Positions 35,492 through 44,768 of a DNA stretch of 64,000 nucleotides are shown one piece after another. The stretch is taken from contig NZ_LFBU01000001.1 of assembly GCF_001045555.1 (NCBI RefSeq), positions 558,001 to 622,000 on the forward strand. The letters are read 5' to 3'. Under the pieces are notes generated by a model. The model did no database searches. It saw only the letters and a program-made list of their open reading frames with translations, and was not told the origin of the DNA. Origin of the DNA: Marinobacter subterrani. Its GTDB lineage: Bacteria; Pseudomonadota; Gammaproteobacteria; Pseudomonadales; Oleiphilaceae. Each line of letters begins with the position of its first letter. Within the stretch, counting starts at the first letter, position 1. The position numbers were made by a program, and so were the translations under genes.

Positions 35492-36998
35492 AACCCAGCT
35501 CCTTCAGATAGCCGTCCATCTGCTCGTTCAGTTTCGCAATCTCAGCCTCGATCTCTTTCCGCTCTGCCCGGACTGTCACTAGGTCAATTTCCTCTTCCTC
35601 CTCAAATGTATCCACATATCGAGGAATATTGAGATTGAAGTCATTGTCCTGGATCTCCTCCAGAGTGGCCAGATAAGCGTACTTGTCGAGGTTCTCGCGC
35701 TGCTTGTAGGTGTCGACCACCTTGGCGATATTCTCATCGGACAACTGGTTCTGATTCTTGCCAGCCCTGAATTCGCGGCTGGCGTCGATAAACAGTACGT
35801 TGTTGTCGGTCTTGTCCTTGCGGAACACCAAGACCGCCGCCGGGATGCCGGTGCCGTAGAACAGCTTCTCGGGCAGGCCGATGACGGCATCCAGCAGGTT
35901 CTCCTCAATCAGCTTCTGTCGAATCTTGCCTTCGCTGGAGCCCCGGAACAAAACGCCGTGGGGTACGACCACCGCCATGCGGCCGGTCTTCGGCTTCATC
36001 GTTTCGATCATGTGCAGGATGAAGGCGTAGTCACCCTTGGTCTTGGGCGGTAAGCCCCGACGGAACCGGCCATAGGGATCGCTCTCGGCACCCTCAACCC
36101 CCCACTTCTCCAAGGAGAAGGGTGGATTGGCAACCACGATATCGAAGTGCTTCAGACCGCCGTTCTCATTGAGCAGCTTGGGGTTCCGGATGGTATCGCC
36201 CCATTCCAGCTTGTGGTTGTCGATGCCGTGCAGAAACATGTTCATCTTCGCCAGAGCCCAGGTGCTGCCGATGGCCTCCTGACCGAACAGGGCGAAGTTC
36301 TTGGAGCCGTCGTTGCCCTTGCGGATTTGGTTGGCGCATTTCAGCAACAGGGAGGCCGAACCGCAGGCCGGGTCACAGATTTCATCGCCTTCCTTAGGAT
36401 CGACGATCTCAGCCATCAGCTCGGAGACTTCCGGCGGAGTATAGAACTCACCGGCCTTTTTGCCGGAAGTGGCCGCAAAGTTCTTGATTAGGTATTCGTA
36501 GGCGTTGCCTATGACATCCAGCTTCCCAATTCGGCTGGGGCGTAGATTGAGCTCTGGCCGGGCGAAGTCTTCCAGCAGATGCCGGAGAATATCCTGTTTG
36601 TGCTTCTCATCTCCCAGCTTGTTGGAGTTGAAGCTGATGTCCTGGAATACGTCGGCCAGCTTGACAATGTTGGCCTCTTCGATGGCATGGAGAGCTTTAT
36701 CGATGCGCTCGCCGTTGCCCGGTTCATGTCGATGCTCATACAGGGAATAGAAGCCAGCACTCTGAGGGAGGACGAAACGCTCGTTCTTCATCAATTCCTG
36801 GATCAGTTCCGGGGTGTCGCCATACTGTTTTTTGTAGGTGTCGTAATGGTCCTGCCAGACGTCCGACAGGTATTTCACGAACAGCATTGTGAGCACGTAG
36901 TCCTTGTAGATACTGGGGTCTACGGTGCCCCGGAAGGTGTCGCAGGCGTTCCATACCGCTTTGTTGATTTGCTCCTGCTTGATGGCATCGTTACTCAT
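35481..36998 (-). CDS. hsdM: type I restriction-modification methyltransferase HsdM
   Basis: 505-residue N6-adenine methyltransferase subunit, from ATG 36998 (MSNDAIKQEQINKAVWNACD). An N-terminal helical domain is followed by the Rossmann-type catalytic domain: GEFYTPPEVSELM, SAM motif I CDPACGSASLLLKCA, catalytic motif IV VVANPPFSLEKWG, and GVLFRGSSEGKIRQ. A helical C terminus (EIEAEIAKLNEQMDGYLKE) contacts HsdS. It overlaps the upstream half-HsdS gene by eight bases and the downstream hsdS by 11. The open frame upstream to 37052 belongs to the half-HsdS gene. Predicted active. Confidence 0.92.
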   Translation of the reverse strand: MSNDAIKQEQINKAVWNACDTFRGTVDPSIYKDYVLTMLFVKYLSDVWQDHYDTYKKQYGDTPELIQELMKNERFVLPQSAGFYSLYEHRHEPGNGERIDKALHAIEEANIVKLADVFQDISFNSNKLGDEKHKQDILRHLLEDFARPELNLRPSRIGKLDVIGNAYEYLIKNFAATSGKKAGEFYTPPEVSELMAEIVDPKEGDEICDPACGSASLLLKCANQIRKGNDGSKNFALFGQEAIGSTWALAKMNMFLHGIDNHKLEWGDTIRNPKLLNENGGLKHFDIVVANPPFSLEKWGVEGAESDPYGRFRRGLPPKTKGDYAFILHMIETMKPKTGRMAVVVPHGVLFRGSSEGKIRQKLIEENLLDAVIGLPEKLFYGTGIPAAVLVFRKDKTDNNVLFIDASREFRAGKNQNQLSDENIAKVVDTYKQRENLDKYAYLATLEEIQDNDFNLNIPRYVDTFEEEEEIDLVTVRAERKEIEAEIAKLNEQMDGYLKELGYGA

Positions 36999-37623
36999 AT
37001 CGGTTCTCTGTGGTCGTATCAGGACGAAGTAATTGTTGGCCGACAGCATCAACCATGCGTTGCCGGTTTTCGATTAACTGTTGGTAGAGCTGTATCTCAC
37101 GGGTGGCGGCATCAGCCAGTTTCACCATCCGCTTTTGCCGCTCAATAGATGGCACCACGATGGGGAGGCTGCCCAACTGGGATTTGGTGATACTCGGGGC
37201 CACGGAGCCCTGGGAACAAGCGGCAAAGTATCGCTGGGCGTCCACATGGTTCAGCTGCCACGCCAGGAACTCAGGCATCAGGTTGTAGGCATCAGGCTTG
37301 AGCCGGATGTGGTAGAAATTTGGGGTGCAGACGGTGTTGTGGGGCAATTCAGCGACCAGGGCGGCGTCATTCCGAGTGCCTTTGGCCATAAAAATGATGT
37401 CGCCCGGCCAGAGGTAGTCCGGCCGTTTTCGGCCGGGCAGGGTAACGCGATCCAAGGTTGCGCCCAGCTTGTCTCTCAGCGGTTGACCCAAAACAAGGTG
37501 CCGATACTGCACGACGAAGGTGTTTCCACGTTCCTGTAAGGGAAGTTTGCCGCGAAATGGGTACCCGGGCTGGAGTGAGGCTAAATCTTGTAAGAGGAGC
37601 GACCCTTTATGCGCGCGTTCCAT
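36991..37623 (-). CDS. half-length HsdS-like protein
   Basis: 210 residues, about half of a normal HsdS: one target recognition domain followed by one conserved helix (IERQKRMVKLADAATREIQLYQQLIENRQRMVDAV). Recognisable parts are LWPGDIIFMAKGTRNDAALVA, AWQLNHVDAQRYFAACSQGS and ITKSQLGSLPIVVPS. It is the first gene of the restriction operon and overlaps hsdM by eight bases. Single-TRD S proteins may homodimerise or compete with the full HsdS, or regulate the operon; which applies here is unknown. It is a complete frame rather than a fragment, as its stop is tightly coupled to hsdM. Confidence 0.82.
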   Translation of the reverse strand: MERAHKGSLLLQDLASLQPGYPFRGKLPLQERGNTFVVQYRHLVLGQPLRDKLGATLDRVTLPGRKRPDYLWPGDIIFMAKGTRNDAALVAELPHNTVCTPNFYHIRLKPDAYNLMPEFLAWQLNHVDAQRYFAACSQGSVAPSITKSQLGSLPIVVPSIERQKRMVKLADAATREIQLYQQLIENRQRMVDAVGQQLLRPDTTTENRYE

Positions 37624-37721
37624 GCAGTATGCTCAATGATGCATTGATGTGAGCAGCGTAGTTACTGCTGCATCATTTGGCAAGATGCATTTCGCTATAC
37701 GGTCTTGCCCCAATTTAGAGG

Positions 37722-38180
37722 TTATTTTTCTTTTGAGCTGGCTCCATTGCGCTCAACGTAGGCCTCCAGAAGGTGTGGGGCAAGCAGCTTCTCTACGGGA
37801 ACGGGGGAGGTCGACTCAAGGTGCCGAACCAGGTCAATGATTGTCGAGATATTACCATCCAGCTTGCTCTTTAAAGCCCTGATTTCAAGCTGGCTTTCCT
37901 CGTAACGCTGTTTATAGCCGGCTCGGGTTCGTCCTTGCTTTGCGCTGTTTTTGTCACGGGCGCTTTTTATGCCGGAACGCTCCATCTGCAGGTTGGCGTA
38001 ACGATCAATTAGGGGCCGGCGGCTGCTCAATGAACTGAGTTTGCCTTTGATAATGGTCTTCGAAACAAGTCTTTTGTGGAGGGCCGCCGGTGTGATTGGC
38101 GCCTCTTCGTAGCCGGACGCCAACATCAGCATCAATTCGTGTTCGATGGCCTGGGTCAGCTTTTCACCTTGCAGCGCCAT
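37722..38180 (-). CDS. coiled-coil DUF6262/TnpC-like protein of the recombinase operon
   Basis: 152 residues from ATG 38180, preceded by AGGAGG. A helical N terminus (KLTQAIEHELMLMLASGYEE), a winged-helix-like middle (ITPAALHKRLVSKTIIKGKL) and a long predicted coiled coil (KQRYEESQLEIRALKSKLDGN) resemble the small third gene (TnpC/DUF6262) of Tn554-type transposons. The start overlaps the stop of the 811-residue recombinase by 17 bases. It presumably helps the recombinases choose sites or direction; function inferred from context. Confidence 0.72.
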   Translation of the reverse strand: MALQGEKLTQAIEHELMLMLASGYEEAPITPAALHKRLVSKTIIKGKLSSLSSRRPLIDRYANLQMERSGIKSARDKNSAKQGRTRAGYKQRYEESQLEIRALKSKLDGNISTIIDLVRHLESTSPVPVEKLLAPHLLEAYVERNGASSKEK

Positions 38181-40599
38181 GGCTTTCCTCCTGAGACTGA
38201 TTCGAGTCGGGCAGGGCAGCCGCAAAGCGGTCTGCCAGGGTTTCCGGGCGAGATACGTTATGGAGTAATCCCGACGGGAATACCTGCAAGACGAGGTTCT
38301 TGTCGCGGGCTTCTCGGGCACGCTCGACGGTAATTTTCATTTGGCTCGTCATCTCACGACTTTCCTGAAGTGCCTCTTCATAAGCGGGGTCGTTTGCTTG
38401 GTGCCGTTCAAGCTGCTCCAGATGCGCTGCCATGTTCGTGTAGTTGCGCTCCAGCCCCTCCAGTTCGCCCGGGCGGCCGGTTGCCAGGAGATTGCCACAA
38501 CCGCCGCCCTGGAGGCATTTGAGCTTCTTGGGGCATCCATGGAGTGCCAGGTTGCGGGTGCAGGCACCGTTCACCACCAGGTGAAAATCCCGGCCGTGGG
38601 TTTCAATGAAGGTTTGTGCATGCTCGGGACCTTCCTGGGTTTTAGTAAGGTTGTAGTCGTTTTGTAACTCGCCGATCAAAACGTCGGCATCCAGGGCCGT
38701 GGAAACAAAGTTCAGTGTTTGCTCTTCGGTGTCGAAGGCGTGAAACGCCTGGCGTAGGGGGCGCTCGAGATCCTGCGGGGCGGCCTTAGTAATGCCGAGG
38801 TCCTGTACCAGTTCGGTGAGCAGGGTGTCGCCGAGTTCAGCCAGGGCAGAGGCAGAACTTGCGGTACCCTCAGGCGCGGCATCGCCATGTTGGTTGGTGC
38901 TTGGCAGGGGAGTTTTTCGGTATTCGATCAAACGCTTTTGGGCAGACTGGCGCTCGTTTTCCGTGAGGTGTTGGTAATAGCGGTTCTGAGTGATGTCCAT
39001 CCTGCCCATGATCATGGCCTGCAGATGCTCGGAAACGCCGGCTAGTGCCAGGAAGGTGTTCAGGTTGTGGCGTGGATGGTGGGACTTCCACTCGATGCGG
39101 CCACCGTTTTCCTCTGTGTACTCCCGAACGTCGAAAACACTTTTATTGGCAGCGTTACCACCAATAAACGCATTTAGATCACCGAGCTTCATCGGCTGTA
39201 CCGCCGATAACACTCGGGCGCCGCGCGCCAAACCCAGAGGGCTGCTGGGGCCGACTATAAGCAGTTCGTCGATTCGCATGGTGACACGGCGCTGGCCGAC
39301 CAGGAATTCGTAATTTATCGGGTTTGCCGGATCCGGCAGATACGATCGCACCACTTCCTCGACATCGGCAAAACTGTATATGGGCTCTTGAACTGTACCC
39401 CGCGCAACTCCGAGTCTAGTCTGAAATCCAATAGGCGAGAACTTTCTGGCTTTAACCCAACTGCGAACGCCATTTTGGAGGCGCTGGTAGAGAGGGCGTT
39501 TATCTTTCGTCTCGGTGTATCGAACGTTACTTTCGATGATGTGGTTGATCAGGTCCGACTCGGTAACGGTGGATTCATTCCAGTTCAGGATGTGCTTTCC
39601 GCCCGATTCAACGATCCACCGAGCGTGCTGATGAAACGGGTTCGTCAGTTCGAGAATTCGAAGATAAGCCCGCCTGGCAATTGGCGCGGCATTGCTTTCG
39701 AACCAGTGAATGCGGTTTTCGGCATGCTTCTCGGCGTAATAGCGGATTCCGTGCTGCTCCATTGGTGAACCGTCTACTGCAATTAATGGCATCCCCGTCT
39801 CTTTGCTCTGCAAAGGGCGGGTAACCCAGCAATCTCGTGGGAGGAAAAGCACTTCATCGCCTCGCAGACCGGTGCAGAATAGGAGGTCCACCACCCGGCA
39901 ACCCAGCTCTTCCCAATAGTGGCGAGGGCTGGTCGTGATCGCGGCAAAGCCTTTCAGAGCGGCGAACGTGATCAGCCTTTGTTCGTCGTCATCTCTGGAC
40001 CGGTCATCAACCACACCTTCCTTTACCGCTTTCCGTGCGACTTTACCGCGGTTCTTTTTGTTATCCGCTGTGTGTTTGTGCTCGTACTGTGGCGCCGTCA
40101 ACGTCAGGCCTTCCTGGATCAGCAGCCGCTGGACGGTATTCGCGTTCGTCATGGCATCGAAGACGTTCTTGTAGCCCACAGAGACGAGCGTTTCGTCGAT
40201 GTACTGGAAGACCGATGTGTCGATGTAGATTGGATTGGTCTGCTGGCGAGTCGCTCTGAGGCCAGCATAAATGCGTTTCAGAGTCAGGTGGGTGAGCAGT
40301 AGGCTCTGGGGTGAAGGCTTTCTATCGGCCGGGGCTTTCTCATACTGGTGCACCACAACTGCCTTGATGAAATCGACATAATCCCTGTCGGCGATCACCT
40401 GGCTCTCAAATCCCTTCATGCGGGAAATTTCGGTGTGAGCCATTGAGCTTTTTTCCGCTCGAATGGATAGCCAACCGGTGCTTTGATTACCCCAGGTCGT
40501 CGCACTCCAGGGTTGCTGAGTTACAGGCTCGATCTCGGCCTCATAATAGTCCCGGCGGGCCTGGATGAAGCGCTGAAGGTTCTCGATAACCTGCTTCAC
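38164..40599 (-). CDS. large tyrosine recombinase-like protein (third of trio)
   Basis: 811 residues from GTG 40599, which overlaps the upstream gene stop as GTGA. The N-terminal ~280 residues are helical. The C-terminal part carries recombinase features: FCTGLRGDEVLFLPRD (box-I Arg), WKSHHPRHNLNTFLALAG (HxxR) and GRMDITQNRYYQHLT with the candidate nucleophile Tyr. A Cys cluster (CTRNLALHGCPKKLKC, then CGNLL) near residue 715 may bind zinc, and the tail is coiled coil. It is much longer than a normal phage integrase. It acts presumably with the two preceding recombinases to move the island. The frame is open to 40806, inside the previous gene. Confidence 0.78.
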   Translation of the reverse strand: MKQVIENLQRFIQARRDYYEAEIEPVTQQPWSATTWGNQSTGWLSIRAEKSSMAHTEISRMKGFESQVIADRDYVDFIKAVVVHQYEKAPADRKPSPQSLLLTHLTLKRIYAGLRATRQQTNPIYIDTSVFQYIDETLVSVGYKNVFDAMTNANTVQRLLIQEGLTLTAPQYEHKHTADNKKNRGKVARKAVKEGVVDDRSRDDDEQRLITFAALKGFAAITTSPRHYWEELGCRVVDLLFCTGLRGDEVLFLPRDCWVTRPLQSKETGMPLIAVDGSPMEQHGIRYYAEKHAENRIHWFESNAAPIARRAYLRILELTNPFHQHARWIVESGGKHILNWNESTVTESDLINHIIESNVRYTETKDKRPLYQRLQNGVRSWVKARKFSPIGFQTRLGVARGTVQEPIYSFADVEEVVRSYLPDPANPINYEFLVGQRRVTMRIDELLIVGPSSPLGLARGARVLSAVQPMKLGDLNAFIGGNAANKSVFDVREYTEENGGRIEWKSHHPRHNLNTFLALAGVSEHLQAMIMGRMDITQNRYYQHLTENERQSAQKRLIEYRKTPLPSTNQHGDAAPEGTASSASALAELGDTLLTELVQDLGITKAAPQDLERPLRQAFHAFDTEEQTLNFVSTALDADVLIGELQNDYNLTKTQEGPEHAQTFIETHGRDFHLVVNGACTRNLALHGCPKKLKCLQGGGCGNLLATGRPGELEGLERNYTNMAAHLEQLERHQANDPAYEEALQESREMTSQMKITVERAREARDKNLVLQVFPSGLLHNVSRPETLADRFAAALPDSNQSQEESHGAAR

Positions 40600-42227
40600 T
40601 GGCAGCCCTTCCGATGCTTGCAATGGTTGATCACCACCTGGACTTCGGCGATCACGCCCTCGAGTTGCAGAACGGCAGGATTTCGGTGCGTTTGGCCGGC
40701 GGCGTCTGAAATCGCAAGCTGACTCGCAGCCTCGGCCTTTAACGCGTCCCTGACGCCGGCGTGGTCTCCATCCAGGAAGGGATTGAAGTCGCTGCAGCCA
40801 TAACAACTCCGGACTGGTTCAAAATCGCAGGAGCTGGAACTGCATCCACCAATGCCTGTAAATAAACGGTTATCGACCATGCCCGCGACTTTCCGGCCGC
40901 GCCAATCCCATTCCTCGCCGATTTCACCGGTAAGGATCATCCCCATCATTTCCTGGTAGGCCGCGTTTTCACCAAGAGCTTTTTGTTTGATCACCGCCAA
41001 TTCCGGCGTTGCGGCTATGTAGTGGCGGGCCGCCACGGTGCTGCTGTGGCCAAGTACTCGGGCAATCTGATCGGCCGATGCGCCAGACATCGCCAGGCTA
41101 TGGCCAACATGGTGCCGGAAATCATAGGCAGTCAGGTGAGGGAGGTGGCGTAGGAAATCCTTGAGCTCGGCGGTTTCTGGCATTGGGCCGACGAAATTGC
41201 GGGCGGCCCAGGCTCTTAATCGAGAATTCAGAGCCTTGTCAAAGCTTTTGGCCATCGCAAGGGATCCATCGGGGAACCGCAGCAGCTGGCCGTTTGCCAG
41301 ATCCGGCCGACATCGATCTATCAAAGCCTGGATGATGGTGCCGGCTTCCGGGCTCAAATCCAGTTCAAATGGAGCCTTGTCGACCCGCTTGGCCTGTTTG
41401 GCAGGCGGTATGCTGATGGAGAAATAGCGATTGTGCAGGTTCTTGAAGTCTTCTTCTTTCAATTTGAATAGCTGGGCAGGGCGCATGCCACCCTCTAAAC
41501 ACAAGACAAGCGTGGCTAGCCCTCTGAGCTCACTGGTCGTTCTATCATGGAGAATCGCAAGATCACGACCTACACCCATCTCTATGAAGCGAATGACTGC
41601 CGGTTTTAGTTTCAGTTCAAGATCATAATAAGCTTGCCATTCGTCCCTTGGTGTTAATGGTTGAAGCGCCTCAAGGTCAAACAAATCATCGGATGAGAAT
41701 CCCGGGAGCTCATTTTCGCAACACAGAGCCATCAATCGTTTCCAGGGGAAATAGGCGTCTCGCTCCTTCAGCTTCTTGAGACGCTCGATGCAGTTTTTCG
41801 AGTCAAACACACTTAAACCCGTGAACATGACCGAGCAATACTCAAGAAGCCTGAACGCGTATGCAGGTGAGTAGGATCCCAGAAATCGGCCCGCCGCCCA
41901 ACGGAGCAAATGAGTGATGGCAACCGTGCGATCTGCGAGGAAACGCTCATCACCTGCGGTCTTGGCTGCTTTTTCAGCATAACGCTCAAAGTCAAAAACA
42001 AAATTATTCCCAGATGACCGCAAAGCCCATGATTGTTCGGAAGTGTCGAGATACTGAGTATCATTTGGATCAGGCGCGAATAACGGGATGAATCTTCTCA
42101 TTGGTCGCTGGGAAATAGCCTTAACCAAGTCTTCGGAGAGCAGCTCTCCTGGAACCGTCCAGCCCTCCGATGCACTCTGGGCCGAAGTCGGCTCGCTATT
42201 TCGTCCCGGTTTTACTGAAACCCTCAT
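40596..42227 (-). CDS. tyrosine recombinase (second of trio)
   Basis: 543 residues from ATG 42227, overlapping the previous stop as ATGA. The catalytic domain (about 230-430) has CLEGGMRPAQLFKLK (Arg), LTAYDFRHHVGHSLAMSG (box II, with Asp where His is usual), LGHSSTVAARHYI (His and Tyr). The C terminus has a Cys-rich patch, GGCSSSSCDF and CYGCSDF, probably a zinc site, and another two Cys at the very end. Similar large recombinases with Cys-rich tails occur in Tn554-like and related multi-recombinase elements. Cytoplasmic; expected to recombine the ends of the island. Confidence 0.8.
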   Translation of the reverse strand: MRVSVKPGRNSEPTSAQSASEGWTVPGELLSEDLVKAISQRPMRRFIPLFAPDPNDTQYLDTSEQSWALRSSGNNFVFDFERYAEKAAKTAGDERFLADRTVAITHLLRWAAGRFLGSYSPAYAFRLLEYCSVMFTGLSVFDSKNCIERLKKLKERDAYFPWKRLMALCCENELPGFSSDDLFDLEALQPLTPRDEWQAYYDLELKLKPAVIRFIEMGVGRDLAILHDRTTSELRGLATLVLCLEGGMRPAQLFKLKEEDFKNLHNRYFSISIPPAKQAKRVDKAPFELDLSPEAGTIIQALIDRCRPDLANGQLLRFPDGSLAMAKSFDKALNSRLRAWAARNFVGPMPETAELKDFLRHLPHLTAYDFRHHVGHSLAMSGASADQIARVLGHSSTVAARHYIAATPELAVIKQKALGENAAYQEMMGMILTGEIGEEWDWRGRKVAGMVDNRLFTGIGGCSSSSCDFEPVRSCYGCSDFNPFLDGDHAGVRDALKAEAASQLAISDAAGQTHRNPAVLQLEGVIAEVQVVINHCKHRKGCQ

Positions 42228-43645
42228 CGGTACTCTGGCTCCATTTGTTTTTCTTGCGACTGGGCGCTCATTCGACGCTGAGCCTTTAAGCGACGAAGAT
42301 TCGCGGCATTTGCGCTCTTGGAAATGTATCTGGCGGCGTATTTCTGCGGCATCGGACTTGTCTGACTCCATCCTCCGAGCTGCCGCAGCCGGTCTTTTGC
42401 TGTCTCGAAATCGCAGCCATCCTGTTCCACCAAAGCCTCGAAAGTATCCGTTGCCCAGGTGAATCGGAACATGTGAGCATGGAGCGCAGTCAACGTGCCG
42501 CCTAACTCAACACTGCATAGCCCCGGAAAATGTTGCTGCAGCGTTCGGTAGAGATCATCAAACACGTTCTGGGCTGCACGCATCGACAGAGGACCGTGAT
42601 TTTTTCGTGTATTGACGAGTAAAAAGGGGTGAGGGGGGCTGGGCATACCTCGCAGATGATCGACGTACAACTCCCAGAGTTTGATGTCCTCGGAGGCAAG
42701 CTCTAGTAACCTCTCTGACCACGCATTTTTGAGCCTGGGCGCAACTTTTCGAGGGTCCCCCGCACCGTCGTATGTTGTTATTGCCAGCGCTTGTCCAGAT
42801 CCGGAGGCATAAGGAACTAGGCTCTTTGTTCGAAGTAGCAACAGTTCTCCGATCCGAAGTCCATAATGAAGCAGTAGCCTAATAATGAGGTGATTTCGCA
42901 CCTGTAAAACCGACTTTTGCTTATTGTCGACGTGCTTCTGCCAAGGATTCAGCGGATTATCCTGTTTGGAGGTCGACGGCCTAGAGCACAGCGCGATTGC
43001 TTTTACTTCTGCTGCGTTCAGACTTCGCTCTCTGACGACTAATTGCCCTTCAGACCCTTTGGAGAAAGGCTGTCCTTGTCGAGTATTGAGTCGTCCACAT
43101 GCTTCACGTCGAGCCCCATGAAAGCGCACTCGATAACTGTCGAGTGTCATTTTTTGTTCTCTCGATGTGAGCTGGGTATAACGCGATGAAACGTAGCGTC
43201 TCGCCAAGAACAGCAAAAACTGCGTCAGACAACTTAGACGGACATCCCGTGTTCTATCAGCGATCTCCGGCCTGTAATCTTCTCGCCAGGGGTCGTCGGT
43301 TAACTTTTTCCCGGAATCGATGAAGATAACGAAACCTGGATAATCGACATGAGCTGCGTCCAGAGCTTGGAGTGGAGTTAATAGTGGGAAACCAGGCTGA
43401 AAGCTCTCGAACAACTCCTCATCAAACGATCTGTTGTGCTTTTGCTGCCAATAGTTGTACCACTGACAAACTGAGACCATGTGTTGCTGAACGGTATTGA
43501 TGGCCTTCGACAAGCCCCAGGTCTGAAGATACAAAAGCGGCAACAATGCGGGCAGGCCCGTGCCGGTATCACTTACGACGATCGAAAGCTGACCGTGATA
43601 GGAAAATTTCTTGAGATGGAACCGGTCCCTGGCACTCATTTTCAC
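42224..43645 (-). CDS. tyrosine recombinase (first of trio)
   Basis: 473-residue site-specific recombinase. The catalytic domain holds R264 (LLHYGLRIGELLLL), H391-x-x-R394 (HMFRFTWATD), W426 in LGGWSQTS and the nucleophile candidate Y440 in KYAARYI. An N-terminal SAM-like core-binding region precedes it. Start is GTG 43645 or ATG 43639; AAGGA lies four bases before the GTG. It is the first gene of a four-gene operon with end-to-start overlaps throughout. Directly upstream is a 140-base sequence repeated at 55783-55922, likely the island end that this enzyme recognises. Confidence 0.85.
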   Translation of the reverse strand: MKMSARDRFHLKKFSYHGQLSIVVSDTGTGLPALLPLLYLQTWGLSKAINTVQQHMVSVCQWYNYWQQKHNRSFDEELFESFQPGFPLLTPLQALDAAHVDYPGFVIFIDSGKKLTDDPWREDYRPEIADRTRDVRLSCLTQFLLFLARRYVSSRYTQLTSREQKMTLDSYRVRFHGARREACGRLNTRQGQPFSKGSEGQLVVRERSLNAAEVKAIALCSRPSTSKQDNPLNPWQKHVDNKQKSVLQVRNHLIIRLLLHYGLRIGELLLLRTKSLVPYASGSGQALAITTYDGAGDPRKVAPRLKNAWSERLLELASEDIKLWELYVDHLRGMPSPPHPFLLVNTRKNHGPLSMRAAQNVFDDLYRTLQQHFPGLCSVELGGTLTALHAHMFRFTWATDTFEALVEQDGCDFETAKDRLRQLGGWSQTSPMPQKYAARYISKSANAANLRRLKAQRRMSAQSQEKQMEPEYR

Positions 43646-43660
43646 GCTGTCCTTACGTGT

Positions 43661-43800
43661 CTATGAACCGACTATAAGACTGCGCATAACAAAAGGAGAG
43701 GAATTTTGGTGGAATTTGCAAAGAACCGCACAGATATTGAGTTAGAGCGATACGGGGTAAAATCTCATGAACCTTTCGGTACACTGCATGTGCTTTAACA
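43661..43800 (-). repeat. island end repeat, recombinase-side copy
   Basis: 140 bases that align without gaps to the reverse complement of 55783-55922 with 112 identities (80%), counted by hand. Shared blocks include CGACTATAAGAC, GCGCATAA, TCATGAACCTTT and CATGTGCTTTAACA. It lies 15 bases upstream of the first recombinase gene and includes two ATGAACC words, likely recombinase-binding sites. Confidence 0.82.
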
Positions 43801-43857
43801 TAATATACATTATGCGCAGTTGTGGGTAACTTCTGCCGCTTCCTTTTCGCCGGGTTT

Positions 43858-43923
43858 GGACGACCACAGAAAGTGCTAAAGAATAGCCACAGAAAGTACT
43901 AAATTTTCACAGAAAGTACTAAA
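43858..43923 (+). repeat. iteron-like direct repeats
   Basis: Three near-identical 17-base units (C/T)CACAGAAAGT(G/A)CTAAA at 43864-43880, 43887-43903 and 43907-43923, spaced 23 and 20 bases. AT-rich sequence follows. A related single unit lies at 57551-57573 on the same strand. Spacing and a neighbouring ribbon-helix-helix gene recall a plasmid replication or partition site. The rest of 43924-44174 shows no gene. Confidence 0.6.
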
Positions 43924-44174
43924 TTCGTCGCCCACCAAGCTAACTTTATGAATTTGTGAATTTTTTGTTTATTTGGCGAGAGCCCCTCTTTTTTCGCGCT
44001 CTTGCGCTCTAGCGCTGATAGATAAGAGGCGGCACACGATCTCTTCCAGGACCTGGTTACAAGGGACGGAAACAAGGTTATGAACGGTTTCGCGTTAACA
44101 GAGTATCGCGCGGGCGTTTAGCAAGAATGGAACTTGAGGCTTGTCGTCGCTGCGACAGGTTTTTTTGAACACAA

Positions 44175-44615
44175 TTAGGAACTTTCTCCAGAACTCCTGT
44201 TTGCTCCGGCCATCATGTATGACACCTCATCTAGAAAACCTGGGTTTCCGTCCATTTCCTTCCGGACCTCCAAGGCAATCGATATTCTTCTATTTGGATC
44301 ATTGAGGCTCACCAATGTCTCATCAATTCGTACGTTAGCGCTTTCGACCGCTTTGATGGCAGCCCCCAGCGCTGTCTGAACGTGGTCTAGGACTGCCTCA
44401 GCCACTTTTTCTTGGTCTTCGGGGGTTGACGCTGGTCGCGGTTGTTCAGGATCGTAGGCTTGAATCGCCCTGCGTACCAATTCGGACTCGGAGAGATCGT
44501 AGCGAACGGCCAGTTCCCGGACTTTGGAAATGTTGTGATGCGACAACGACATGTGTTTACGAATCAGTACCGGCATGGTTCGGTCTTCGCTCAGAGACGA
44601 TTGTAATACATTCAC
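44175..44615 (-). CDS. ribbon-helix-helix (CopG/MetJ-type) DNA-binding protein
   Basis: 146 residues at most. The N-terminal part (about 14-55) fits a ribbon-helix-helix fold: VLIRKHMSLSHHNISKVRELA, then YDLSESELVRRAIQAYDP; a helical C-terminal region follows (KVAEAVLDHVQTALGAAIKA). Neither ATG 44615 nor the internal ATG 44576 has a good ribosome site. It sits beside iteron-like repeats and could be a plasmid-type partition or copy-control regulator or an antitoxin-like repressor; no partner toxin is adjacent. Function uncertain. Confidence 0.68.
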   Translation of the reverse strand: MNVLQSSLSEDRTMPVLIRKHMSLSHHNISKVRELAVRYDLSESELVRRAIQAYDPEQPRPASTPEDQEKVAEAVLDHVQTALGAAIKAVESANVRIDETLVSLNDPNRRISIALEVRKEMDGNPGFLDEVSYMMAGANRSSGESS

Positions 44616-44768
44616 AAGTATCGACTAAGGCATCAACTATGTCGAAGCCAACAGGTCCTCGCGTGCCGTTTGATTACGCTAACACAGAAAATCCGTTAAA
44701 ATCACATTATTACGGATTTTATTTTTACCCTCTCCTCGCATCCTAGCGGCTTACCAGGAGCTTATCCG

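Noticed and set aside
38164..40806. 880-residue version of the third recombinase
   Set aside because: The first 69 codons overlap the previous gene out of frame and are Arg-rich shadow sequence; the GTGA overlap at 40599 is the likely start.
43858..43923. Short CRISPR array
   Set aside because: Only three 17-base units separated by 3-6 bases, with no spacers of CRISPR length and no cas genes.
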